In this document: piece after piece, positions 27,218-33,800 of the stretch
Position numbering within the stretch: position 1 is the first letter of the stretch
Layout: each line of letters opens with the position of its first letter
IMG/VR virus record: IMGVR_UViG_3300034104_001493
Coordinates: 1-40,245 of that record
Length of the DNA stretch: 40,245 nt
DNA from: a virus
Direction: 5' to 3' (one strand)
The notes under the pieces: model-generated
What the model saw: the letters and a program-made list of their open reading frames with translations, nothing else
Databases searched by the model: none
Told to the model about the DNA's origin: nothing
Made by a program: the position numbers and the translations under genes

Positions 27218-27624
27218 TGGCTTCACCAATGCAAGATAAAAAGTACAAGGTCACGACACCCTTTGGAGTCAAGGGAGCTCGATGGTCCTCTGGCCGCCAC
27301 GAAGGAGTGGACTACGCTGCACCAACTGGCGCAGTAGTTGTTGCTCCTATTGCTGGCAAGGTAGTCAAGGTTGGTCAAGTATGGGGCGCAGCTTTTGGCA
27401 CCAAGTCAGTGCTAATGAAGGTTGCAGGTGGACACCTTCTCTTTGCCCACCTGTCAGCTAATAGCGTCAAGGTTGGCCAGGCTCTTGCGATTGGAGACGT
27501 CATCGGGAAGGTTGGAGCAGAAGGCAATGTCACTGGTCCGCATCTTCACATGGAACTTCAGGCAGGACCAGGGTGGAAAAAAGGCGGAGGCCTAGATCCA
27601 GCAGCTATTATTAGCGCTAAATAA
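27217..27624 (+). CDS. M23-family endolysin (single domain)
   Basis: A 135-residue metallo-endopeptidase that cuts peptide cross-bridges in peptidoglycan. Zn ligands fit the LytM/M23 pattern: His28 and Asp32 in RHEGVDYAAPTG, and His109/His111 in GPHLHMEL, with His78 in AHLSANS as the catalytic partner. There is no signal peptide and no wall-binding domain, so it should depend on a holin and is unusually small for an actinophage lysin. Last gene of the plus-strand virion-lysis operon. Confidence 0.9.
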   Translation: MASPMQDKKYKVTTPFGVKGARWSSGRHEGVDYAAPTGAVVVAPIAGKVVKVGQVWGAAFGTKSVLMKVAGGHLLFAHLSANSVKVGQALAIGDVIGKVGAEGNVTGPHLHMELQAGPGWKKGGGLDPAAIISAK

Positions 27625-27637
27625 AACTCAGTAAATA

Positions 27638-27673
27638 ATGGGCTTAAATGCCCATTGCTGGCGCACAGCGCCA
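27638..27673 (+). other. Two tandem hairpins before the terminator
   Basis: ATGGGC-TTAAAT-GCCCAT (27638-27655) and TGGCGC-ACA-GCGCCA (27659-27673), each a perfect 6-bp stem, lie between the endolysin stop and the terminator. They may protect the 3' end of the late message. Confidence 0.5.
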
Positions 27674-27687
27674 CGTAGAGCGACTTT

Positions 27688-27727
27688 AAGGGTCACTTGG
27701 TACTTCGGTATCAGGTGGCCCTTTTTT
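27688..27727 (+). terminator. Rho-independent terminator of the late operon
   Basis: A long stem AAGGGTCAC/GTGGCCCTT with an inner TGGTAC-TTCG-GTATCA stem capped by a C(TTCG)G tetraloop, followed by six T (27722-27727). Near-ideal intrinsic terminator on the plus strand. The stem overlaps the last codons of the leftward gene at 27711-27956. Confidence 0.88.
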
Positions 27728-27956
27728 CGTCGTTTACGGGGCTTATAGATTCGATCATTAGTTGAGCAGCGGAGTATGCCTCGGCACATAGAGCCGCAGT
27801 TCTTATGTCCCACTTGCCATCCTTAAAGCAATCCTCAATATGGCTGGCTTCGTCAGCCTTGAAAGCTTCCAGGAAATCCATAAACTTCTGCAAGTCCTTA
27901 GACTTGGCGACTACCTTGGTTGCCTTGGTTAAAGCTTCTACGGTTTCATCACTCAT
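27711..27956 (-). CDS. Small acidic helical protein, leftward
   Basis: An 81-residue protein, mainly helical, beginning MSDETVEALTKATKVV, with a repeated LQKFMDFLEAFKADEASH-type charged helix. The only minus-strand gene between the two rightward blocks. The purine-rich AAGAAAAGAG lies before the ATG and a consensus-like promoter (28049-28079) lies upstream. Its 3' end runs into the late terminator. An isolated gene facing a control region may be a regulator, but no DNA-binding motif is evident. Confidence 0.7.
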   Translation of the reverse strand: MSDETVEALTKATKVVAKSKDLQKFMDFLEAFKADEASHIEDCFKDGKWDIRTAALCAEAYSAAQLMIESISPVNDEKRAT

Positions 27957-28006
27957 TGCTTCTCTTTTCTTACATGGCTAAGGGGTTTACCAACCATGGC
28001 CCTGTT

Positions 28007-28023
28007 GGGTGGTGTAACCACCC
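28007..28023. promoter_or_regulatory. Perfect palindrome beside divergent promoters (operator candidate)
   Basis: GGGTGGT-GTA-ACCACCC is a perfect inverted repeat with 7-bp arms. It ends 5 bp before the -35 of the rightward promoter and lies inside the leader of the leftward one. Size and place fit a dimeric repressor or activator site; a leader hairpin is the alternative. Confidence 0.5.
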
Positions 28024-28027
28024 TACC

Positions 28028-28056
28028 TGTTTACTCGCTGTCGCTCGTATTATACT
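28028..28056 (+). promoter_or_regulatory. Candidate promoter of the replication operon
   Basis: TGTTTA (28028-28033), 17-bp spacer, TATACT (28051-28056). Start expected near 28063, about 75 nt before the first gene of the plus-strand replication block. Its -10 overlaps the -10 of the minus-strand promoter. Confidence 0.5.
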
Positions 28057-28079
28057 CACACCCTCAAGGAACCTGTCAA
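28049..28079 (-). promoter_or_regulatory. Consensus-like leftward promoter
   Basis: On the minus strand TTGACA (28074-28079) and TATAAT (28049-28054): both hexamers match the housekeeping sigma consensus exactly, though the 19-bp spacer is long. It would transcribe the gene at 27956-27711. It faces and overlaps the rightward promoter, so the two should compete for polymerase. Confidence 0.55.
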
Positions 28080-28137
28080 ATCACGGCGTTACCAAGCCAG
28101 TTTGCATTGTGTACTGGCTGGGTGTACAGTGTGTGAC

Positions 28138-28332
28138 ATGGGAATAATAAAAGAAACAACGATAGGACATAGATCCTTCTCGTCATTTACATCCTGGGTC
28201 AAGTGCGGTAAGTCATGGCAACTTGAACGGGAGCTGAAGGTACCCACTGATACAGCGTGGTACTTTGTCGGAGGGTCAGCCTTCCACCTAGCAGTAGAGC
28301 GTTACCTCAAGGGGGAACTACCTGATGCTTAA
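28138..28332 (+). CDS. N-terminal part of a split RecB/Cas4-like nuclease
   Basis: Sixty-four residues, MGIIKETTIGHRSFSS, with SSFTSWVKCGKSW and a helix FVGGSAFHLAVERYL. This is the usual N-terminus of phage PD-(D/E)XK exonucleases of the RecB/Cas4 kind, including the first Cys (Cys23) of an Fe-S cluster whose other three Cys sit in the next frame. In relatives I know the two parts form one chain. Here TAA ends this part, overlapping the next ATG by 8 nt. The start site is weak; GTG at 28129 is an alternative. Confidence 0.65.
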   Translation: MGIIKETTIGHRSFSSFTSWVKCGKSWQLERELKVPTDTAWYFVGGSAFHLAVERYLKGELPDA

Positions 28333-29008
28333 CATCAAACTATTATGGGAACAGGCTTTCAATGAAAGCATTGGTGCCGAGCAAGAGAAGTATGGCACTA
28401 ACCCTGTTGATTGGAAGGCAGCTGGTAGAACCAGTAAGGCTTGGCCTAACAAAGAGAACGGTGACTGGTGGGCTGAGAAGGGACCAGAGATGGTCGGTAA
28501 CTTCATTGACTTCTGGGAGCAGTCAGGCTGGCAGGTATGGGAAACACCTGAAGGTATCAAGGCCATCGAACTACAGCTCAACATTGACTACGGTGACGTA
28601 CGTATCAAGGCTTTCGTTGACCTTGTTGCTGTCACCCCTGATGGTGAACTTGTAGTCATTGACTTTAAGACTGGTGCCAACATGCCAACCAACGCAATGC
28701 AGCTAGCGCTGTACGCCTGCAGTATCGAGAAGCAGTTTGGCATACGTCCAAGTCAGGGCTATTATTACGACGCACGCAATGTCATGCTGTTACCAGCCGA
28801 AGGCTTTAACAACTGGACATACCCACTGTTTACTGAACTGTTTAGGCAGTTCGAGTTTGCAGTAGAGAACAAGATCTTCTTGCCAAACTTGAGCATGATG
28901 TGTAGCTATTGCTCAGTGAAAGACTTTTGCTACGCATACGGCGGAGACTTCAAGGATGCCGTAGATCCATTAGCACTAATCGCACACCCGAAGGAAACAA
29001 ATGTTTAA
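28325..29008 (+). CDS. Catalytic part of a split RecB/Cas4-like PD-(D/E)XK nuclease
   Basis: 227 residues with the nuclease core: FVDLVAV (Asp99), VVIDFKTG (Asp113, Lys115), QLALYA (Gln126), then a Cys triad CSYCSVKDFC (193, 196, 202). Such enzymes resect DNA ends during recombination or degrade host DNA. The fourth cluster Cys is Cys23 of the preceding fragment. An AAGGGGG site lies 9 nt before this ATG, so coupled re-initiation could make two subunits; otherwise a frameshift has split the gene. Confidence 0.82.
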   Translation: MLNIKLLWEQAFNESIGAEQEKYGTNPVDWKAAGRTSKAWPNKENGDWWAEKGPEMVGNFIDFWEQSGWQVWETPEGIKAIELQLNIDYGDVRIKAFVDLVAVTPDGELVVIDFKTGANMPTNAMQLALYACSIEKQFGIRPSQGYYYDARNVMLLPAEGFNNWTYPLFTELFRQFEFAVENKIFLPNLSMMCSYCSVKDFCYAYGGDFKDAVDPLALIAHPKETNV

Positions 29009-29150
29009 CAACAGCCGAAAGAAAATCCAGATCTTACAAGATGAGTTATACATCCTAAGACTAGAGAACGCATCACTTCGTTCACGTCTTGCAAAGGCAA
29101 CACCTAAACAACCAGTAGTCAGAAAAACCACAAAGAAAGAAGCTAAGTAA
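29001..29150 (+). CDS. Small basic coiled-coil protein (49 aa)
   Basis: A 49-residue protein: a leucine-spaced helix (RKKIQILQDELYILRLEN) and a basic tail ending RKTTKKEAK. It overlaps the nuclease end by 8 nt and the next ATG by one base (TAATG). AAGGAAAC precedes the start. Probably dimeric and nucleic-acid binding. No family recognised. Confidence 0.65.
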   Translation: MFNNSRKKIQILQDELYILRLENASLRSRLAKATPKQPVVRKTTKKEAK

Positions 29151-29557
29151 TGAGCGCACCAGAGAGCACTAAGTTCCAGGCTAACTTCAAGACAGCATCA
29201 GGTGCACTGTACAACGTGTACGCCAGCAGTACAGAAGAGTTCATCAGCGCACTCAATGACATGGGTGACCTAGTTGCAGTAATCACATCCGTTGAGCAGG
29301 CCCTGGCTACAGGTCAGACTATTGCCCAGCACATCCCACTAGCACCTGCATCACAGCAAGCTGCTCCAGTGCAAGCACCAGCACCAGTACAGCAACCAGT
29401 TCAGGATGCTTCATCAGCTGCACCATCTGCACCAATGTGTCGTCACGGCGCAATGGAATGGAAGACTGGTAGCAAGAATGGCAAGGACTGGAAAGCCTGG
29501 ATGTGTTCAGCGCCAAAGGGTGCGGCTGACAAGTGTGATCCACAGTGGGTCCGATAG
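29150..29557 (+). CDS. Zn-ribbon-like protein with Pro/Ala/Gln linker, possible ssDNA-binding accessory
   Basis: A 135-residue protein. An N-terminal alpha/beta domain (1-65), a Pro/Ala/Gln-rich linker (65-95), and a C-terminal CxHG-type Zn ribbon (MCRHGAMEWKTGSKNGKDW, then MCSAPKG and KCDPQW). Similar ribbons end several actinophage proteins in replication clusters. Place beside nuclease and ATPase suggests DNA metabolism; a single-strand-binding role is inference. Confidence 0.7.
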   Translation: MSAPESTKFQANFKTASGALYNVYASSTEEFISALNDMGDLVAVITSVEQALATGQTIAQHIPLAPASQQAAPVQAPAPVQQPVQDASSAAPSAPMCRHGAMEWKTGSKNGKDWKAWMCSAPKGAADKCDPQWVR

Positions 29558-29560
29558 TCC

Positions 29561-29785
29561 ATGACCGTACGCAAGGGAACTAAGGTACACCCTGCGTCGT
29601 TTGAAATAGTGCTCAAGTTAAAAGATCACTGGGGTTTTACTTATGAAGACCTCAGTGATCTACTTGACGTTACTCCGTCGCGGGTACAGCAAATAGTGTT
29701 ACACCAACGTAAGAGAGGATTAGACGATGTTGACTCTCGCTCAAGCAGCGAACAAGCAAAAGAGTGGAGCTCAATTACTTCCTGA
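29561..29785 (+). CDS. Small helix-turn-helix protein
   Basis: A 74-residue protein with an HTH resembling sigma region 4: WGFTYEDLSDLLDVTPSRVQ, then QIVLHQRKRG (about residues 23-52). Likely a DNA-binding regulator or sigma-like accessory. The last 59 nt overlap the next gene in another frame, a long overlap, so the tail after residue 55 may be shaped by the downstream start. The upstream site is weak. Confidence 0.7.
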   Translation: MTVRKGTKVHPASFEIVLKLKDHWGFTYEDLSDLLDVTPSRVQQIVLHQRKRGLDDVDSRSSSEQAKEWSSITS

Positions 29786-30554
29786 TCTATTCCCTGCGTT
29801 GGCTAATGATGGTGTCAGGTTCCGTAGGGGACAGGTCACTATGATTGCAGGTCAACCCAACAGTGGTAAATCACTGCTTGCTTTGTTTTATGCGGTTAAG
29901 TCAGATGTACCAACACTGTACGTCAGTGCTGATACAGATGCCTACACCACAGCGATCCGAGCTGCCGCAGTTATCACGGGTAACCAAGTATCAAGCGTTG
30001 AAGAATCATTTAACAGTGGTAATGGGTATGAGTTTTACCAAGGCGAACTGGAATCATTGAAGAACTTACAGTTCAGCTTTGATCCATCACCTACCTTGGA
30101 TGACATTGACTTGTCTATCCAGGCGTACGGTGAAGCGTTCGGGGAATACCCACACCTGATTATCATTGACAACTTGATGAACGTAGCCGCACTACACGAC
30201 AACGAGTGGACTGGTATGCGTGACATAGCCAAGGCTATGCACCACGTTGCCAGACAAACAGAAGCAGCAGTATTCCTGTTGCACCATACGTCAGAGGGTG
30301 AAGGTAGACCAGAGCTACCACCATCACGCAAGTCTATTCAAGGTAAGATCAGCCAGTTACCTGAGATGATCCTTACTGTAGCAATGGACCATGACACTAA
30401 CGAGTACCGCATAGCGTGTGTTAAGAATCGCTTTGCTAAGAACAGTGCAAGTGGTGCCAACTTCACGGTGTTGTATGCTGATGCTTCACGCATGACGCTA
30501 TACAATGACCGTCAAAATGGTAACAATGCAGAATACTGGAGGGGATTGTCGTGA
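29727..30554 (+). CDS. RecA/DnaB-fold ATPase (recombinase or helicase-like)
   Basis: 275 residues. Walker A GQPNSGKS (42-49), a TLYVSADTD strand, Walker B LIIIDN (144-149), a VFLLHHTSEGEG segment (sensor region) and KNRFAKN near the end. This is the single-domain RecA-like ATPase common in actinophage replication blocks, related to DnaB C-terminal domains and RepA-like helicases. It probably moves or pairs DNA with the primase at 32248-33100. GAGAGG lies 8 nt before the ATG. Recombinase and helicase cannot be told apart from sequence alone. Confidence 0.82.
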   Translation: MLTLAQAANKQKSGAQLLPDLFPALANDGVRFRRGQVTMIAGQPNSGKSLLALFYAVKSDVPTLYVSADTDAYTTAIRAAAVITGNQVSSVEESFNSGNGYEFYQGELESLKNLQFSFDPSPTLDDIDLSIQAYGEAFGEYPHLIIIDNLMNVAALHDNEWTGMRDIAKAMHHVARQTEAAVFLLHHTSEGEGRPELPPSRKSIQGKISQLPEMILTVAMDHDTNEYRIACVKNRFAKNSASGANFTVLYADASRMTLYNDRQNGNNAEYWRGLS

Positions 30555-30763
30555 GCTATAAGACATACGTTACTAAAGACTGCCCAAGTTGCAAGAAGCA
30601 TGGGACTTTAACTATCTGGGAACATGATTACACTAGGTACCTTAATGGCGCTAATGCTCAGGATGCTTTCCCTGATCTACTTGCACCAATACGTGAGCAG
30701 ATAATTAGTGGCACTCATCCTGAGTGCTGGAATAAAATCTTTAAGGATGATGATGGCCAGTAA
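30551..30763 (+). CDS. CxxC mini-protein, paralogue of 36293-36544
   Basis: A 70-residue protein: KDCPSCKKHGTLT, then YLNGANAQDAFPDLLAP, REQIISGTHPECW. The same framework (CPxCK, a G-A-AQD segment, an ISG and CWN end) recurs in the minus-strand protein at 36293, so this is a duplicated family in one genome. It is a common small actinophage protein of unknown function, likely Zn-binding. Coupled to the ATPase by an ATG/GTGA-type overlap. Confidence 0.78.
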   Translation: MSYKTYVTKDCPSCKKHGTLTIWEHDYTRYLNGANAQDAFPDLLAPIREQIISGTHPECWNKIFKDDDGQ

Positions 30764-31109
30764 GCAAGCAGCAGCTAAGGCACGTGGCTCACAGTTTGAG
30801 ACAGGTGTACTTAAGTGGTTACGCAGTAAAGGTGTGATGGCTGAACGGCTACGCCTAGCAGGTAAGGATGACGAGGGTGACATTATTTGTTTTGTATCTG
30901 GTCAACCTTATGTGTTGGAACTCAAGGCAACAGCGAAGCTGGACTTGCCTGGGTTCTGGCGTGAGGCTACAACAGAGGCAGAGAACTATGCCAAGGCTCG
31001 CAACATTACTCCGACACCACCAGCCTACGTCATTGTTAAGCGACGCAATGCTAGCCTAGATCAAGCATGGGTAGTACAAACCCTTGAGCAATGGATAGGA
31101 CAGCAATGA
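30753..31109 (+). CDS. Holliday-junction-resolvase-like PD-(D/E)XK nuclease
   Basis: 118 residues with the Hjc-type order: Glu16 (RGSQFETG), GKDDEGDI (Asp43) and LELKAT (Glu56, Lys58). Such enzymes cut branched recombination or replication intermediates before packaging. Three ATG codons stand in a row (30747, 30750, 30753); the last is preferred because TTAAGG sits at proper spacing. It overlaps the previous gene by 11 nt and the methyltransferase by ATGA. Confidence 0.8.
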   Translation: MASKQAAAKARGSQFETGVLKWLRSKGVMAERLRLAGKDDEGDIICFVSGQPYVLELKATAKLDLPGFWREATTEAENYAKARNITPTPPAYVIVKRRNASLDQAWVVQTLEQWIGQQ

Positions 31110-31840
31110 CAGAACTAACAGCAGTATCTTTATTTGCTGGTGTAGGTGGGTTTGAGTTAGCCCTCGGTAACCACGGTGTAAAGGTGGTTGCATCAGTAGA
31201 GATAGATGATGCCGCACGTGGAGTGTTGGCGCATAAGTTTCCAGATAGTAAATTATTTTCAGATGTAAAGGAAGTGACAGGCGATGACCTCATTGCAGCA
31301 GGATTTATTCCAGAGCGAGGAATCATTACAGGTGGATTCCCATGCCAAGATCTCAGTGTGGCAGGAAGACGCGCAGGATTGGATGGAGCTCGTTCAGGAC
31401 TCTATTGGGAAATTGTCAGACTCGCAGAAGAAACGCAGAGCAAGTGGCTCGTCCTTGAAAACGTCCCTGGTTTACTTACCTCACAATCAGGACGAGACAT
31501 GGGAATCGTTCTCGGAACGCTGGTTGACAGGGGGTATAGCGTCAGCTGGCGGGTACTTGATGCTCAACACTTTGGAGTCCCCCAGCGCAGGCGCCGTGTC
31601 TTCATCGTTGCGGGACGTACTACTGACAGACGTGTCGGACAAATACTCCTTGAGCCAGAAGGCAGCCGAAGGGATCTTGAGGCGAGCGACCAGGCGGGGC
31701 AGGGAATTACCAGAGATGCTTCACCAAGCACTCAACTCTTTGGTCAAACAGGATTCGCAAGATACACCGAAGGTGGAACTACCTTGACAGCCACCTCTTA
31801 CAAGAGACCAGAAGACAATGTTGTGGTACGTAAAAACTAA
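31106..31840 (+). CDS. C5-cytosine DNA methyltransferase, N-terminal catalytic part (frameshifted gene)
   Basis: 244 residues containing motif I FAGVGG (10-15), motif IV with the catalytic Cys80 in GGFPCQDLS, motif VI ENV (118-120) and motif VIII QRRRR (160-164). It ends early at VVVRKN-stop, before motifs IX and X, which continue in the +1 frame (31818-32264). Removing one A from the A-run near 31834 would restore a single chain. ATG at 31106 has AGGAC upstream and overlaps the nuclease stop (ATGA). The enzyme would methylate phage DNA, typically against restriction. Either a real frameshift or a consensus error. Confidence 0.85.
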   Translation: MTELTAVSLFAGVGGFELALGNHGVKVVASVEIDDAARGVLAHKFPDSKLFSDVKEVTGDDLIAAGFIPERGIITGGFPCQDLSVAGRRAGLDGARSGLYWEIVRLAEETQSKWLVLENVPGLLTSQSGRDMGIVLGTLVDRGYSVSWRVLDAQHFGVPQRRRRVFIVAGRTTDRRVGQILLEPEGSRRDLEASDQAGQGITRDASPSTQLFGQTGFARYTEGGTTLTATSYKRPEDNVVVRKN

Positions 31841-32264
31841 AAGGGCACAGACAAACATGGATGATGAAGGCTGGCAAGAAGGTGGAGTAACACCAACATT
31901 AAATGCTTTTGACATGGGCGATACTAGGGCTACGGTAATTGTATTTCACCCACATAGATCAGATGGTGCACGCATACAAGGTGATACTATCAACACACTT
32001 ACGGCTTTCATGGGTACTGGAGGATTGAACACACCAATGGTTGCAACAGATACAGTACGTCGGTTAACACCAATAGAATGTGAACGCTTGCAGGGATTCC
32101 CTGACAACTGGACAGAGCAGCGGTACGACTACAAGAAAGACAGAGTTGTAGAGCAGGCAGACTCATCACGCTATAAGCAAATGGGTAATGCTGTTGCCGT
32201 ACCAGTAGTTGATTGGATTATCGGTAGGCTGGTGGAAGCTGATGCTAATGACCGACAAGCCTGA
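31818..32264 (+). CDS. C5-cytosine DNA methyltransferase, C-terminal part
   Basis: The frame carries TPTLNAFDMGDTRATV, motif IX RRLTPIECERLQGFPDNW and motif X YKQMGNAVAVPVVDW, all absent from the upstream fragment. Target recognition lies between motifs VIII and IX, so this piece completes the enzyme. The first ATG in frame is at 31818, but there is little sign of a ribosome binding site, and the fragment alone could not be catalytic. Its end overlaps the primase gene at 32248. Confidence 0.75.
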   Translation: MLWYVKTKRAQTNMDDEGWQEGGVTPTLNAFDMGDTRATVIVFHPHRSDGARIQGDTINTLTAFMGTGGLNTPMVATDTVRRLTPIECERLQGFPDNWTEQRYDYKKDRVVEQADSSRYKQMGNAVAVPVVDWIIGRLVEADANDRQA

Positions 32265-32610
32265 CCTTGCTACGGTACTGGAGCACTACGGTGCAACAAT
32301 ACCTAACAAGTATGGCTACATCTCAATGCGGTGTGTACTGCATGAGGACACGCACTCAAGTGCAACAGTAAACATAGACAAGCAACGATACCATTGCTTT
32401 GTCTGCCAGTTCGATGGCGATGTGTATGATGTGGTATCTAAAAAGGAAGAGATAGGTTTTAAGGATGCTGTCACAAGAGCAGAAGCTATTGCTAACGGAA
32501 ACCGCAGAGAAGTACGTCAGCACACTGGATCAAGCAACGGCCTCTTACCTGCAAGGGCGAGGAATAACAAAGGAAGCCGCAGGTATGTTCCGCCTAGGTA
32601 CAGTAAATGA
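32248..32610 (+). CDS. Primase zinc-finger (CHC2) subunit
   Basis: 120 residues. Zn ligands Cys29, His32, Cys50, Cys53 (RCVLHED, then YHCFVC) form the CHC2 finger that recognises priming sites, followed by FDGDVYDVV and a helix. The basic disordered tail (ARARNNKGSRRY) lies in the part that overlaps the TOPRIM gene. ATG at 32248 is inside the methyltransferase end. The C-terminal 146 nt are read in two frames. Catalysis needs the TOPRIM partner. Confidence 0.78.
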   Translation: MTDKPDLATVLEHYGATIPNKYGYISMRCVLHEDTHSSATVNIDKQRYHCFVCQFDGDVYDVVSKKEEIGFKDAVTRAEAIANGNRREVRQHTGSSNGLLPARARNNKGSRRYVPPRYSK

Positions 32611-33100
32611 TCCTGCGCCAGGCCATGAGCACGCTGTTGGCTGTCTTAGTATTCCTTATCGCACTCCCACTGGTATTGTTGGTATTAAGTTTCGTAAGGT
32701 TGATGGAGGTTCTCCTAAATACTTGTGGCCGACTGGTCAAAAGGTTGGGATGTATAACGTCATTGACCTGCATGAAAGCTCAGATGTTATTGCTATCTGC
32801 GAGGGTGAACTTGATACCTTGGTTATGTCTGCTCTTGTGGGTGTGCCTGCTGTGGGTATTGCTGGCGTGAGCCAGTGGAAGCCACACTTTCCTAAAATGT
32901 TTGAGGGGTTTGATCGTATCGTTATCTTTGCAGACAATGACCTCAAAGAGGATGGCCGTAACCCTGGCATGGAGTTAGCCAAGCGCATCAAAGAGGACTT
33001 GGATAAGGCAGTAGTCATCTCACTACCTGAGAACAACGACGTGAACCAAGTGTTCCTAGATGGTGGCGAGGAATGGCTACGTGAAAGGGCACTGGCATGA
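32465..33100 (+). CDS. Primase TOPRIM subunit
   Basis: 211 residues. N-terminal helical part with TASYLQGRGITKEAA, GCLSIPYRTPTGIVGIKFR as in phage primase cores, then TOPRIM: ICEGELDTL (Glu), IVIFADND (DxD) and EDGRNPGMELAKRI. Synthesises RNA primers with the CHC2 protein. Start assigned to ATG 32465, though AAGG abuts it; TTG at 32489 is an alternative. Overlaps the CHC2 gene by 146 nt. Split CHC2/TOPRIM primases are known in actinophages, so this is probably genuine. Confidence 0.8.
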   Translation: MLSQEQKLLLTETAEKYVSTLDQATASYLQGRGITKEAAGMFRLGTVNDPAPGHEHAVGCLSIPYRTPTGIVGIKFRKVDGGSPKYLWPTGQKVGMYNVIDLHESSDVIAICEGELDTLVMSALVGVPAVGIAGVSQWKPHFPKMFEGFDRIVIFADNDLKEDGRNPGMELAKRIKEDLDKAVVISLPENNDVNQVFLDGGEEWLRERALA

Positions 33101-33618
33101 CGATCATAGTAGGCATAGCCCATGACGGTAAGGTATACATGGCTGGTGACCGTGGTATGTCAGACAAAGAGTTCATAGGTAGCATGGTTACACCTAAGAT
33201 ACACAAGGTTGGACCCATAATTATGGGTTACTCTGCATCTCAAGGTACAGGCCAGCTTGCTCACCTGATTACCTACCCCAAGCCAGTGTATGAGAACCTT
33301 GAAGCATGGCTACGCATAGATTTCTGTGATGCAATACAAAAGGCAGCAGACTTATTCAAGATAGACATTAACTCCGAGGATAATGGAGCTGACTTCCTTG
33401 TTGGTGTGGATGGCAGGCTCTTTGAGATCAGTACAGAGGACTGGTCAGTAGCAGAATACGACATGATTGCCAATGGTTCAGGCTACGCCTATGCAATGGG
33501 CTCACTGTTCAGTACACGTGACTGGGATAGCCCACGTAACCGTGTCAGAGAGGCTGTGAAGGCCTCTATTCGGTACTCTCCTACGTGCCAAGGGCCAATA
33601 GATACGTTGGTCTTATGA
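33097..33618 (+). CDS. HslV/proteasome-beta-like Ntn hydrolase
   Basis: 173 residues. After loss of Met1 the chain begins with Thr: TIIVGIAHDGKVYMAGDRG. In mature numbering Thr1, Asp17 (AGDRG) and Lys33 (TPKIH) fall exactly where HslV and proteasome beta subunits keep their catalytic Thr, Asp and Lys. NGSGYAYAMGSL near 128 matches the GSG turn of that fold. Similar proteins occur in phages, role undefined. No HslU-like ATPase is seen, so it may act alone, replace or poison the host particle, or process phage proteins. Coupled to the primase by ATGA. Confidence 0.78.
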   Translation: MTIIVGIAHDGKVYMAGDRGMSDKEFIGSMVTPKIHKVGPIIMGYSASQGTGQLAHLITYPKPVYENLEAWLRIDFCDAIQKAADLFKIDINSEDNGADFLVGVDGRLFEISTEDWSVAEYDMIANGSGYAYAMGSLFSTRDWDSPRNRVREAVKASIRYSPTCQGPIDTLVL

Positions 33619-33800
33619 TCTATACGTATTATGGTGGCCCTGCTGATGGTGCTGAGATCCCTGATTTTCTTGCCAAGCAAGACTACCTTATAGTTGAGCG
33701 ATCTATTGCCAAAGGCAAGTTTGTAAGTTACTATTATGAGAAGTGTGAAGATCATCCATGGTTTGAATACTGTGGGGAAATAGAGGAAGAAGATGAGTGA
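33615..33800 (+). CDS. Small conserved hypothetical protein (61 aa)
   Basis: A 61-residue protein: MIYTYYGGPADGAEIPDFLA, a beta-rich middle (KFVSYYYEKCED) and an acidic EIEEEDE end. ATGA overlaps the HslV-like gene stop and the end overlaps the next gene by 8 nt. This start is preferred to an in-frame ATG at 33585, which would lie deep inside the previous gene. Similar short proteins occur in actinophages; function unknown. Confidence 0.68.
   Translation: MIYTYYGGPADGAEIPDFLAKQDYLIVERSIAKGKFVSYYYEKCEDHPWFEYCGEIEEEDE

Noticed and set aside
31828-31842. Possible programmed -1 slippery site (TAAAAAC) in the methyltransferase
   Set aside because: A -1 shift would enter the wrong frame; continuation needs +1 (or -2), and the heptamer does not fit X XXY YYZ.
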